DNA of 64,000 nt from Rhynchopus sp. YZ270_cl-10 (GCA_964035575.1 OZ037867.1:434001-498000), one strand, 5' to 3'; positions 41,271 to 52,400 are shown, numbered from the stretch's first letter. Numbers and translations are program-made. The notes: generated by a model not told the origin, from the letters alone.

Positions 41271-41872
41271 TAGCGCAGTGCACCAGATGCCTGTTGTAAC
41301 CACACATAATAGAGAGCAAATAAATAAGTTGTCAAAACACACTGGAATGACACAACAGAAACAAGGAGGGGGGAATTCGGCACTGATAAGAAGATATCAA
41401 ACGAAAAATCCAGGAAAATTTCATTACAGCTTTCAACCTTCCGCTCAACATCCTCATACGCCGCATGCAGAAGAACACATATAGGAAGAATCAAACCAAA
41501 AGACAAAGAACCGACACCATAGTCACAGTGTCCTGCCCTGAGGTTCGCCTTCAATACAAATCTTCACACTCCACTGGAAAGGTCAAATCTCAGAAAGTGG
41601 ATCAACTAAAGAAAGGGAAAGATTGAAAAGGGGATAGATGAACATAGATGAAAATAAAACCTACCCTCATAAGGTTTACATCCGATAAGGTTCACGAACC
41701 CGTTAGTATTTACCAATAATGTATGCAAACCATATGCGGGAGGGGGTTCAGATGAAATTTATTTTTCTGGTATTTTTCAGGCACTATGTCACCAAAAACA
41801 CTGGAAAAAGGTAAAAAGCAAAAATGGTGAAACAACTATAGGGGGCAGTTAGTATCCATCGGCAGCACACTT

Positions 41873-42817
41873 CTAGTTGGGTGTGGTCACATTGTACAGT
41901 CCCAACCCTTTCTCAAGACACCCCGTGTACAGGGTGTTGCCGTCCTCAGAAAGTGCTGCAGAAATGGACCCCAGGTTACCCGTGAAGGTTACAACGATGC
42001 GTACTGAATCCCCCGACACATCCAGCCACTCTGCGCCACCCTGGTCCACGACGATCACCTTGTTCTTCCCGTCCGTGACCACTTGCCCGCAAAAAACAGT
42101 CTCCAGTCTTGCATTGAAAACAGGTGCTGAGGGGTCTGTGATGTCGTATATCCAGAGCGGCTTATCTGTTCCCACCAAGCACACAGCAAGAGAGTTCCCT
42201 GCAATGCCAACGTCCGAGACAACTTCCGGAAACGCCCACTTCGTATACAACCCAGGCTCTTCAGGGTTGCTCATGTTGTACATTACTATTCCAGAAACCC
42301 AAGCACCAACGAAGACCTGTGTGCTGCTCTGGTACGCCCCGCTTATGATTCCCATGAGGTTGTGGAAGGCAACCACAGGGCTGTGAGGGGACTTCACGTT
42401 GATCACCATCACACCCCTGGTATTCCCCACATAGAGGAAGCCACGCTCAGAGTCGAGGGTGGCGCTGCTGACAACCCCTCCACCCTGAAGAACAGAAGAC
42501 AGGTCAAGTGTTGCAACCTTCGTTGAGATGCTGGTTGTCTCCACGACTGTCAGGTTGGTTGCCTGCAGGAGGTAGGCGTAGTGGCGTGCACTGTCGACTG
42601 CCATTGCCACCACCTCCTTCACAAATACGTTCTGCACAACCCCCTTCTGCTCAACGTCCACAGCGTGCACTCCATTAGCACACCCCACCAGCACCCTCTT
42701 CACGTCTGCTGCCTCTGCCACTGCTGTACAGTTCGTGTCCCCCACCTCAATGAACCAAGGCAGACTGGCCGACACGACTGACGCAAACGCCATCACAAGG
42801 AAGAGACGTGCGGACAT
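41873..42817 (-). CDS. secreted LVIVD-type beta-propeller, paralogue 3
   Basis: The protein has 314 residues, with signal peptide MSARLFLVMAFASVVSAS. It has the same blade layout as its neighbours, with variable patches (GVMVINVKSPHSPVVAFHN; WVSGIVMYNMSNPEEP; TKWAFPEVVSDV). The C-terminus is two residues longer (TTPN). It ends without an anchor and is presumed secreted. Confidence 0.8.
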   Translation of the reverse strand: MSARLFLVMAFASVVSASLPWFIEVGDTNCTAVAEAADVKRVLVGCANGVHAVDVEQKGVVQNVFVKEVVAMAVDSARHYAYLLQATNLTVVETTSISTKVATLDLSSVLQGGGVVSSATLDSERGFLYVGNTRGVMVINVKSPHSPVVAFHNLMGIISGAYQSSTQVFVGAWVSGIVMYNMSNPEEPGLYTKWAFPEVVSDVGIAGNSLAVCLVGTDKPLWIYDITDPSAPVFNARLETVFCGQVVTDGKNKVIVVDQGGAEWLDVSGDSVRIVVTFTGNLGSISAALSEDGNTLYTGCLEKGLGLYNVTTPN

Positions 42818-42827
42818 TGTGTGCTGT

Positions 42828-43260
42828 TGTGTAGGTGGTATTCTGTTGTGTTCCTGTTTGTTTGTTACCTACTGACATAAAGATCTGCACTCAACGTCGT
42901 CCACAGCCACACTGCATAAAAGAGTTCCGATGGTTGAGAGGGTTATGCAGAAGAGGTGGTGTCTTGCCTTCTACCTGGTCGTCCTACTCAGACGTTTACT
43001 TGCTCTGGAGGTGCAGATGTAACATCGCATTCACCAGATAGCATTGCAGTGAGCTTTTGAAGGTGTGATGACACAGGAAACGGGGATTAAAAGAGGGGTG
43101 CATTTTGTATCGTTATTTTCTTTTTTTTCACGTTGTGGACAACCCATCGAGAGTGTTTAGTCACTTTGTTTGGGTTGATGTACTTTCACAGAAAGCATTT
43201 GAGGGCTTTAACGTAACCCTCTGCAGAGCAAAAATGGTTCGAAGAACAGACATCAGTAGC
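42828..43260 (-). repeat. array 5' flank and spacer, copy for paralogue 3
   Basis: It has the same flank unit as the other array copies. The rest of the spacer to 43759 is array sequence with no gene seen, including the AGGGGATAGATGAACATGTC block also at 35247. Confidence 0.75.
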
Positions 43261-43759
43261 GCAGTGCACCAGATGCATGTGTTCTACCACACATAATAGA
43301 GAGCAAATAAGTAAGTTGTCGAAACACACTGGAATGACACAACAAAACAAGGAGGGGGGAATTCGGCACAGATTGGAAGATATCAAACGAAAAACCGAGG
43401 ACCATAAGCTCCTAGCTTATAATCCTTAACATCTTCACACGCCGCATGCAGAAAACAGGTGGGAAGAATCAACCCAAAAGACAAACAACCGACACCATAG
43501 TCACAGTGTCCTGCCCTGAGGTTCGCCTTCAATACAAATCTTCACACTCCACTGGAAAGGTACCCAGCAGAATCTCACAAAGTGGATCAAATAAAGAAAG
43601 GGAAAGACTGAAAAGGGGATAGATGAACATGTCTCACGTATATGATAACATAGGGGATTATGTGAAAAAATTGAAGCAGAAACTTATTTTTCTGGTATTT
43701 TTCAGGCACTATGTCACCAAAACATAAAGGGGAGAGGGAATTCATCGGTAGAAACACCT

Positions 43760-44698
43760 CTAGTTGGTCACATTGTACAGTCCCAACCCCTTCTCAAGAC
43801 ACCCCGTGTACAGGGTGTTGCCGTCCTCAGAAAGTGCTGCAGAAATGGACCCCAGGTTGCCCATGAAGGTCACAACGACGCGTACTGAGTCACCCGACAC
43901 GTCCAGCCAATCTGCGCCACCCTGGTCCACGACGACGACCTTGTTCTTCCCGTCGGTGGCCACTTGCCCGCAAAAATCAGTCTCCACGTTTGCGTTCAAC
44001 ACAGCTGCTGAGGGGTCTGTGATGTCGTATATCCAGAGCGGCTTCTCTGTTCCCACCATGCACACAGCAAGAGAGTTCCCTGCAAGGCCAACGTGTGAGA
44101 CAACTCCTGGAATGGACTGGTTCCCAATAAACACAGGCTCCTCAGGGTTGCTCATGTCGAACATAACCACACCATAATGCACACCACCAACGAAGACCTG
44201 TGTGCTGCTCTGGTACGCCCCACTGAACATATCCATATAGTTGTGGAAGGCAACCACAGGTCTGTGAGGGGACTTCACGTTGATCACCACCACACCCGAG
44301 GTTGTGGCCACAAAGAGGAAGCCACGCTCAGAGTCGAGGGTGACGCTGTCGACAACCCCTCCATCCTGAAGAAAAGACAAGTCAAGTGTTGCAACCTCCG
44401 TTGAGATGCTGGTTGTCTCCACGACTGTCAGGTTGGTTGCCTGCAGGAGGTAGGCGTAGTGGCGTGCACTGTCGACTGCCATTGCCACCACCTCCTTCAC
44501 AAATGCGTTCTTCTGCACAACCTCCTTCCGCTCAACGTCCACAGCGTGCACTCCATTAGCACACCCCACCAGCACCCTCTTCACGTCTGCTGCCTCTGCC
44601 ACTGCTGTACAGTTCGTGTCCCCCACCTCAATGAACCAAGGCAGACTGGCCGACACGACCGACGCAAACGCCATCACAAGGAAGAGACGTGTGGACAT
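43760..44698 (-). CDS. secreted LVIVD-type beta-propeller, paralogue 4
   Basis: The protein has 312 residues beginning MSTRLFLVMAFASVVSAS at 44698. The frame is open upstream for another 95 codons, but those read through a transposon insertion, so they are not taken as coding. Variable patches include GVVVINVKSPHRPVVAFHNY and VHYGVVMFDMSNPEEP. Unlike copies 1-3 its conserved 5' flank is lost beyond about 40 bp, and a hAT-like element lies immediately upstream. It may therefore be expressed differently or be silent. Confidence 0.78.
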   Translation of the reverse strand: MSTRLFLVMAFASVVSASLPWFIEVGDTNCTAVAEAADVKRVLVGCANGVHAVDVERKEVVQKNAFVKEVVAMAVDSARHYAYLLQATNLTVVETTSISTEVATLDLSFLQDGGVVDSVTLDSERGFLFVATTSGVVVINVKSPHRPVVAFHNYMDMFSGAYQSSTQVFVGGVHYGVVMFDMSNPEEPVFIGNQSIPGVVSHVGLAGNSLAVCMVGTEKPLWIYDITDPSAAVLNANVETDFCGQVATDGKNKVVVVDQGGADWLDVSGDSVRVVVTFMGNLGSISAALSEDGNTLYTGCLEKGLGLYNVTN

Positions 44699-44759
44699 CG
44701 TATTACACTGTGTTCCTGTTTGTTTGTTTGTTTGTTTTTTTTTGTGTTGTGGTGTTAAC

Positions 44760-45318
44760 CAGGGGACATTGGTAGTTTGAGATTTTGAAAAAAAAGCCGG
44801 TGTGAGCCAAAAAAGCCGGTGTGAGGCAATTTTTTTTTCCCCACGCATTTTTGGCAGAGACCTCCACAACTCTTTCCCCTCCGCGCCCTTGTCTAACCAT
44901 ATGGCATCAAAACTTTTCTGGCGAAGCCACGGTACGCAACATTTCAAAAATTGTGACATAAAATCGCACGCTTTTATAGCCAAACTATGGTAAAGGTAGC
45001 TGTGACTATGGCCTAGGGTAGAGCTGTGGGCTACCGCTCGTCATTTTTAGCTGCGCCGCAGGCGCACGGTACGCTACTTTTTTATGAGAGTTGCAAACAT
45101 CTATTTCTTTTGATTGAACGGACCGATTGGTCTTTGTGGTGGGGTCACATGCACATAAGAAACCGCTACAGATGTGGTTGTAGCCTTGTATGAGGAGATA
45201 AAATTCAGAAAAAAATTCAAAAATCTGCCTTTTTCTTTTTTTTTTTTTTTTTCTCAAAATCCCACACCGGCTTAGCCGGTGTGGCCACACCGGCACACCG
45301 GCATACTAATGTCCCCTG
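44760..45318. mobile_element. non-autonomous hAT-like element (MITE) with 8-bp target duplication
   Basis: The ends are CAGGGGACATTGGTA and, inverted, CAGGGGACATTAGTA (14 of 15 match). They are flanked on both sides by the identical 8-mer GTGTTAAC (44752..44759 and 45319..45326). CAGGG-type ends with 8-bp duplications are the hallmark of the hAT superfamily. Subterminal GCCGGTGTG motifs repeat at both ends. The 559-bp interior encodes no transposase and contains an R6 copy. The perfect target duplication suggests a fairly recent insertion, about 60 bp upstream of paralogue 4. Confidence 0.85.
44927..45081 (-). repeat. repeat R6 inside the hAT-like element
   Basis: TGGCGAAGCCACGGTACGC to GCGCCGCAGGCGCACGG and TACGCTAC. 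The TGGC-GAA-GCCA hairpin is intact here. Confidence 0.75.
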
Positions 45319-46230
45319 GTGTTAACTGCGTCCGAGTTGGAACGGAAGGCCAAAGGGGGTGAGTGGATGTATTTTTTTTTCTTTAGGAATGAGGATAACA
45401 AGACGAGACTCAAGGCCTCGTCGAATCGGTTCATTTGCTTCAAAGCATTGTTTGTACATCGTTTTGGAAATTCAACACTTCACCACCTGCGTATGCCCTC
45501 TACAGTTTCCCTCTCAAAATGATGTTTTTTTTAAAAATAGTTCAAAAAAGGGGCTAAATCGAAGTGTTCGTGTACAGTAAGCTGGATATTTATTTCCTCC
45601 TACGATTTTTTTTTCTCGTGGGGGGTGAAGCAGTATCAGAGCTACTTGTACTTTGTATGGGTTTTTTTTTTCTTAAATTCTTTGAGAGGTCCTATGCAAG
45701 GCAAGTCGGCACGAAGAAGAGCTTTCGCCATCATTTCTCTCTTCATGGGAGACGCTCTTACATCCTCCAAGCAAGCAGTCTGGAAGGGTCCTCTGGATTG
45801 TCTGACGACTCTCGGTGGCCTTTTGAGACAACCAAAAACAAAACAAAACAAAACAAAAATGAATATGCCTCGTGTGCACACAAAAGAGAGAAAGGAATGG
45901 CAACAAACTCCTAACCCTCTCTGTGCTTAGTCAAACGAAGCAAAACAGGACACCAACCCAGATCTATATCAATTGATCGTGGGAACCCCATTTAAGGACA
46001 CCCAATGCGGCAATTAGTGTCCTTGCAGACGCTGTCGCCCTGAGTCACCCGGAGATGGAGATGACCTGCCTGTATACCCGGCAAAAGAGACGGGTGAAAG
46101 CAAAAAAAGAACAGGACTAAGTAAAACAAGATTTTTTTTTTTTTTTTTTTTTTTTGTGCGTAAAATGCAGGCTCTCCGCTAGGATTTCCGATTTTGAAAA
46201 TATTCTGTTGATGGTCCACGTGGTGGGGTA

Positions 46231-46262
46231 CATGCTTGCGCCGCAGGCGCACGGTACGCAAC
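46231..46262 (-). repeat. repeat R6 fragment
   Basis: CATGCTTGCGCCGCAGGCGC followed by ACGGTACGCAAC, the hairpin end only. The spacer 45327-47070 contains no supported gene; 45840-45857 is an AAAAC simple repeat. Confidence 0.65.
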
Positions 46263-46415
46263 TTTTTTTTTTACCAACGCCCGATTTTGACTTTTTTGGG
46301 ACGTTTGAGCACTCACCTCTCCATATCTTCTTCTCCTGAGCTTTTTTGACAGGTAGAACGGGTCTGAACCACTTAGCAGAACTTTTTTTTTTTTTCTTTT
46401 TTTCCCCATTTTCAA

Positions 46416-46444
46416 AAAGTTCTGTTGACAATCAACAGAACTTT
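46416..46444. repeat. perfect 13-bp hairpin
   Basis: AAAGTTCTGTTGA-CAA-TCAACAGAACTTT, similar in core (TTCTGTT) to the hairpin at 36701. Confidence 0.8.
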
Positions 46445-46560
46445 AGTACCTAGCGGAGTGCCTGGTAAAATGTGTAATGTGTATTATGTGTTGATATTTT
46501 TATTACTCCCACGCACCCACTGAGTACCTGGCCAAGAGGAAACCTCTTCAAGGCCAAAAA

Positions 46561-46757
46561 AAAAAAAACTAGACAATATCATTACCACCAACTGATCTTG
46601 ATAACAAAAATAACAGTGTTTTTTCTGTTGAACGCAGCCAAATAGAAGGTAAAAAATCTGTTTGGCGCAAGATGAAAGGATTCAAGAGGAAATACTGTTG
46701 TTGTACACGATCTGAATGTTGGCTTTCTTTTTGTCTGATTTTTTAATACACTGTGTG
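46561..46757. mobile_element. small element with AAAACTAGACAA end, copy 2 (inverted)
   Basis: It is the reverse-orientation relative of 34557..34737. It shares AAACTAGACAATATCAT, GATCTTGATAACAAAAATAA, GAACGCAGCCAAATAG, CAAGAGGAAATACTGT and TTGGCTTTCTTTTTGTCTGA. Confidence 0.7.
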
Positions 46758-46883
46758 CGAAGGGGAGAGAAAAAAAAACAGAAATCCCTGGAGTTAGTTT
46801 CGGAGAAAGACGGAAGCACTCTGCCTGCATGAATGGGAGGCAAAAGCACACCAAATGATAAAAAAAAAGGGTTTTTGCTAAGC

Positions 46884-46910
46884 TGAACCTAAGCCTCTGC
46901 TTAGCCACCG
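46884..46910 (+). repeat. dispersed hairpin repeat R1
   Basis: TGAACCTAAGCCTCTGCTTAGCCACCG. The stem is kept while the loop is shortened. Confidence 0.7.
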
Positions 46911-46964
46911 CAGATGAAATAAGAGTGAAGAAAAGTCGTATGTGAAATAAGAAAGAGTTAATGT

Positions 46965-46995
46965 GATGAACCTAAGCCTCTCGTGCTTAGTCACC
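46965..46995 (+). repeat. dispersed hairpin repeat R1
   Basis: GATGAACCTAAGC-CTCTCGT-GCTTAGTCACCG. It lies about 75 bp beyond the stop of the GST gene. Confidence 0.75.
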
Positions 46996-47070
46996 GTAAT
47001 AAAAGGATGGCGATCAATGCGGGACAAGCCCTCTCGATCACAGAAGGTATCAGAAAGCGGCTATGCGTGT

Positions 47071-47928
47071 CTAGTAGTCCTCAGGCTTGAAGTCGTCCTT
47101 GCTGTGCCTCTCAGCAACAGCGTCGGCAGAGAAGCCGTTGACACGCGAGCCACGGCGCACAGCAGAACGCTTCTCAAGGAGCTGCGCCCAACGTGTAATG
47201 TTCTTGTAGGAGTCGATGCTGAGGAACTTGTTAGCGCCGAACGCGCCGAGAGCCTTGATCCACGGGTAGATGGCCATGTCGGCAATGCTGTACTCTCCAC
47301 ACACAAAGTCCTTCCCTTCAAGCTGCTTGTCCAGCACGTCCAGCTGGCGCTTCGTCTCCATTGCGTACCGGTTGATGGCGTACTCAATGTGCACAGGTGC
47401 GTACTTGTAGAAGTGAGCAAACCCGCCTCCAATGAAGGGTGCTCCCCCCATCTGCCACATCACCCAGTTCAGCACCTCTGTGCGCTTGCGGATGTCCGAC
47501 ACAGGGGGGAGGAACTTCCCGTACTTCTCTGCAAGGTAGACAAGGATCGACCCAGACTCGAAGACACGCAGCGGCTCGCCACTGCCGTCCTCCACGCCGT
47601 AGTCGTACATCGCAGGGATCTTCGAGTTTGGGTTCGCCGCCACAAACCCGCTTGTGAACTGCTTCCCCGTGGCGATGGAGATCGGCCAGGCGTCGTACTC
47701 AACACCAAGCTCCTCAAGAAGGATCGTCACTTTGACGCCGTTCGGCGTGCCATGCGAGTACAACTGCAGCGGGTGCTCCCCCTTTGGCAGAGCCTCCTCC
47801 TCGCGTGCACCTGCCGTGGGTTTGTTCATACCCTTGAACCCGAGGTCCGCACCAACAGGCTCCTCCCACACCTCGGGCACGACATACGACTCGGGAAGGG
47901 TCGGCTTCGGTGTTGCTGGGGCAGACAT
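47071..47928 (-). CDS. yghU: YghU-type glutathione transferase / disulfide-bond oxidoreductase
   Basis: The protein has 285 residues and is strongly similar along its whole length to bacterial YghU (Nu-class GST). The family blocks are in order: LPKGEHPLQLYSHGTPNGVK (about 47-66), NPNSKIPA (99-106), RVFESGSILVYLAEKYG (121-137), FIGGGFAHFYKYAPVHIEYA and DMAIYPW. The TPN motif (61-63) supplies the residues that replace the usual catalytic Tyr/Ser/Cys in this class, and the SNAIL-like ESGS (124-127) binds glutathione. YghU-type enzymes bind two glutathiones and reduce disulfides. The 30-residue N-terminus is an extension. An intron-free gene with bacterial-type relatives suggests lateral acquisition, now with a host-like leader (CTACTACACAACACACACTC before the ATG). 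Confidence 0.88.
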   Translation of the reverse strand: MSAPATPKPTLPESYVVPEVWEEPVGADLGFKGMNKPTAGAREEEALPKGEHPLQLYSHGTPNGVKVTILLEELGVEYDAWPISIATGKQFTSGFVAANPNSKIPAMYDYGVEDGSGEPLRVFESGSILVYLAEKYGKFLPPVSDIRKRTEVLNWVMWQMGGAPFIGGGFAHFYKYAPVHIEYAINRYAMETKRQLDVLDKQLEGKDFVCGEYSIADMAIYPWIKALGAFGANKFLSIDSYKNITRWAQLLEKRSAVRRGSRVNGFSADAVAERHSKDDFKPEDY

Positions 47929-49426
47929 TGTGAGAGTGTGTGTTGTGTAGTAGGTCTGTGTAAAGTGTTCAGTGTTAGGTGTAATTTATGTATGTTCTTC
48001 AAGACAACAATACAATCCGACCACAACACACCTCTAGCCAGTCTTTAAAAAAACTGCCAATACGAAGCCCCTATGACAGTATTACCTCTTGGTGCATTAC
48101 CAGAACAGCGGGCAGACCCGTTATCATGCTGTCCCGACACATCCATTTCGAGGATAACATTTGACACCGCACCTTCCTCAAATGAGGAGTTATTAAACGG
48201 GGAAAGAGGGGATCAACTATTTATCGTTATTTTCTTTTCACACGTAGCGTAACGTTGTGGGGTAACCATCGAGAGGGGGGGACGGGGTAATGTGGAAGAC
48301 GTGTCAAGCAACAGGCTTCAGACCGCATGCCTTAATTTTTCCTTTATATCACTGGAAGTGTGAATACGACACTGCAACCGACAACCTCACGAAAGGGGGG
48401 GAAAAGAGTTAAAAATGTATGCAATCGTTTAGCGAAGGGCAGGGGGTATTTGAGTAAGTCAAAGCGTACGACAAAACAAAAAATAAGAGGGAATGTATGC
48501 AAAAAAATAACAGTGCTGACTAACGAAAGGCTAGCGTCCCTGTGGGCAGAGAGAACAAAAAAAAAAAAAAAGGGGTCTTCAGTCTTCTGCTGGTGCATAC
48601 GGTGGGGGAGAGCTCCTAGTAGGGGGAAGGGGGTAAGAGTGTTGTGCGCAAAACGACGACAAAACGTTGTGTTTAAAAGAAAAGAAAAAATAAGAAAGAA
48701 GTTGAAATAGTACAAATGCTTCACCGTGCATCGGCGGACGCAGGGGTACTGGTTCAAAGAAAAAAAAAACTTTGTTTCAGATGATCCTAACCTCACAGTG
48801 CTTGATCACCTTTTTAAAAGGAAATTGTACCAAGGGTACCCTATTTTAGGGCCATTTTTGGCTCTTTTTTTTGGTACAAAAAAAAATAAAAATGAAATGA
48901 AAACAAAAGAAAACAAAGCAATTCCTTGTCCGTCAACACCATCTTTCCTCTCAATCGACAAGGTAAAAGGTGTATACATAACTCCTGTCTCCTCCCCCCC
49001 CAACCTCCCCTCCCCAGGCCGTTAATCCCCCGCTGGAACAAAAAAAACACAAAAAAGTAAGGGATATGAGGTAAGGAGCACATAGACATCAATAAATTGA
49101 AGTGACTAGCACAACCCCGCACCACACCCCTTTTTCTTTCTTTTCTTTAATCCCAGCGTCTGAAGGACTGTGTTGGTTAGATAAGATGGCCTCTTCACTC
49201 CCGTACAAATTTCACATCACACACACACACACGGGGCCATATTCTGCGCAAGAATCACCCCCTATTAGTTATCAAACACCTACACACAACCCGTAAATAA
49301 AAAAGTGTCATTTTTTTTTTTGGGGCTCTGGGTAATTCTTTGTTCCCTCTTTTTTTTCCCTCCCCTCTTCCCCAGGAATTTTTTTTTCTAAAAAATCCTG
49401 CGTTTAGTTCTTCTCCAAATAATTTT
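47929..49426. other. 1.5-kb spacer without a supported gene
   Basis: It holds a degenerate R3 (about 48060-48175, ending CATCCATTTCGAGG), an R4-R1 pair (48700-48811), homopolymers and AC repeats near 49218. I see no coding signal. Confidence 0.6.
48700..48811 (+). repeat. adjacent R4 and R1 repeats
   Basis: R4-like: GTTGAAATAGTACAAATGC, TTCACCG, CGGCGGACGCAGG. It is followed after an A-run by R1-like GATGATCCTAACCTCACAGTG, CTTGATCACC. It is the one place where the two families sit side by side. Confidence 0.6.
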
Positions 49427-52400
49427 TCACCCTTCTTCGGTCGCAACAACACCACAACACACCGAAAAGAAGGCATCCGACACTGCTCTGAGATGCAGCA
49501 TCTGCTGCGCTGTTGGGGCCACCACTTGGTCGTGCGCTGCTATGAACCGCTGCGTCGCGAAGAATGTTTCCGTTTCTTTGGTTTCATGAACGGAACGTGG
49601 ATACGCTGTGTCTGGGGTAGCACCTAGGAGGAAGGGCACATTCCACTGCATCACCCGCAACGCCGTTCTGAGATACGAAACCCGCGCCAGAAAGTCATTC
49701 CTCAGATCAACATCACGGTTTACCCCTCTGGCGCCAAGCTTCCCACTACACATCAGCACCGACCCTACGTTGACCTTCAAATCAACCAAATCAAACTGCC
49801 CCGCAAACTCTACGACCACCTCGTCACCAAAGTGGATGATCACCTCTAGTTCGTCTGCAGCACCATCCGGGATTTTCAAATCATATTCCTTCATTTTGGC
49901 GTGCTCATCTGCTGCAGTGTATCCCAATGCAAGGACAAATTTGATGCTTCTCTGAAATGCATTTGCCCGCACCACGGTGATTCTACAGCTTTCCCCTAAT
50001 GCAATTAGAGGCAAAAAGGTGTCGTGCATTTTGTCTCCAAGGAAGACCGCATGGGTAAGGTTTGGATGGCGTGTAGTGGTTTGAGGTGTATTCAGCAGGG
50101 CAGAAAGGCTTTCTTCTGCAAACCGATCCGGCGCAGAGAGTTTGTGGTCAATCAGAGCTTTGCCCGCATAAACATCATCCAAAGCAAACCCCGACACCCT
50201 CCCCTCGCTTTTCGAGTGAACAAAGGATGTCCGCCTTCCTGTTCCCGGAATATGCTTGCGACGCTGTACGGTATCCTCTGAAATAAACCGTGCAAGATTG
50301 CCTGCGTGCACCCCATTATGCGCAACACTAAACACACACCCTTCCTGTACAAGGAAGCCCTCTGCCACTGCAGCCCAATCCTCACCAATCCCCATTAATG
50401 CAGGCTCGCTCTTCTCTGACGCATCCAAAGTCTCCATGAGGCGTACACAATACGCATTCAGATCGGCCCCGGCAATTTTCAGGTACGTATGATCGTTGCA
50501 GGACACAAACTTCACCATCTCTTTGCTAATGAGTTGGGTGCAAGCAATCGCAAGGTGGCACACATATTTTCGGTCAATCCCAGCTTCCTCTACGAAGGTC
50601 ACCAAACGTTGATACGGCATCACCGATTCCGCCGCATCTGCGAAAAGTACTGGATGATGCGGGAGCTCCTCTGGAGCCTCCCCAAAGGGCGCCTCTGCGA
50701 TGCACCCTGCCATTGTTGTAAGGAAATCCTTCGCTGCTGCTACCCAGGATTTCGCCAACCCCGCTATCGGAACCGCCCCTGCAGCAGAACCTACTACCTC
50801 CCCCTCCAGCAAATACGACCGCATGGTTCCCTTCTCAAAAGCGTGCAGCAAATATGCAGACTCTTCAGGCGTTGAAAAAGCAACCCGAACCGTTCCATTG
50901 TCAGCAACGTCGCTATCAAGGAAGGTTACCTCGCCGAACACTGAGAGTTCGGAAAATAGCTGCGTTTCAGATAAATGCCGTGGGAGGCCGAGAACGGTCA
51001 GCGCTGTGTCTTCTTTGACAGCACCCCACCTTGCCTTCGCGTATTCATGCATATTGATGGTCGGCGTCTGGCAGATCAGACCAAGCATACACCCCTTTGG
51101 CAATGGAATGGTTGGTGGTGGCAGGACTTCGCATTCATTATCATCAATGGACTGTAAAGGGTTTTAAGGTGGTAGGGATGGCGGGCAGGGGAAGGGAGGG
51201 GAGGGGAGGGGGTGGGTATAGGAAAAAAGGGGGATACCAATGACTTTCCGCGGAGAGACTGTGATGCGTTGCTGCGTGTTCCGAAGTGTGCCTGAGTGGG
51301 GTTTGTGTTTGAGGAAAGTCAATGTGAAGAGAGTGGGAGGGTGGGGGGGTGGAGGGAAAGAGAAAGGGGGGAATTCTGCATACCTGAAAGCCAGTCTTCT
51401 TTGATCGTCTGGAGTGTGGTTTTCCGTTTTCTTCGCCGAAGTCTTGGATGCAGCTCTGTGATGTGTTGTAGTAGGAGAGGGGAGGTGAGGATATTGAAGA
51501 GAGAAAAGAGAGGGGGAAAAAAAAACTAATTTCAAAGAAAAAATCACAGAGAAAAAGAAGAAGAAACACTAAACCAACATGTTGCCACTTTAATTTGTCC
51601 TCACGAGGAAATAAAAGAAATACCTGAGCGCGAGAGAGCCCTAGGCCTACTCCGCCACCTTTACCACCACCACCTCCACCTCCTCCTCCTCCTCCACCCC
51701 TTCCACCACCCCTGCCCTCATAGACACTACTGGAAGTGGTTGATATCTGTAAACGAAAAGAGAAAAATATATAAATTCATACACTTTCAAATGAGAGAAA
51801 AAAGAAAAGTGTACAAATGATCTGTGTGCTTAGTCACCAAAAAAGGAGGGTGAATACCCCTCATCGTATATGGTGATGACAAGAAGACCTTCCCTTTACA
51901 TACCATATCTGCGAGGCCATTGTTATTATTGTTGTTATAGGAGACACTCTGCATCTCCTTCTCCTCCGCGTGGAATGCTTTGCCCGCCTTCTTCTTTTTC
52001 TTCCCAATTGTTGCGCAGAAGCCGCGGACCTCTCTGCTTTTTTTCTCCTCCTTCTTTTCCTCCTCCTCTTCTACCGTCAATATCATGGCTTTATGATGCA
52101 CAGGAGAAATAGCTTTGGCCTTACATTTTGCCATAGCTGGAGGAGGTGGTGGTGCCATTGGCGCGGCCATTGGTGCGGCCAGAGGCATAGGTACAGCACA
52201 GCTCTGTCGGAGTTGTTGTTGTTGTTGTTGTTGTTGTGGGGCAAACGAACAGACTGTCATATCGCCTTTCACCTGAAAGAAGTCATCCAAAGACCCCGAG
52301 AGGCTGTCTACATCCGCACTCTGTGCAAACTCTTCACACTCCGCACGCTCTGCCGTTGCCTCCTCATATGAGTCTCTCCTGCTCATCCTGCTTCTCCGTT

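Noticed and set aside
44699-44983. 95-codon N-terminal extension of propeller paralogue 4
   Set aside because: The extension reads through the hAT-like element, and the signal peptide at 44698 matches the other three copies.
45564-45914. Plus-strand frame of 116 codons
   Set aside because: It is built partly from poly-T and AAAAC simple repeats and has no domain signal.
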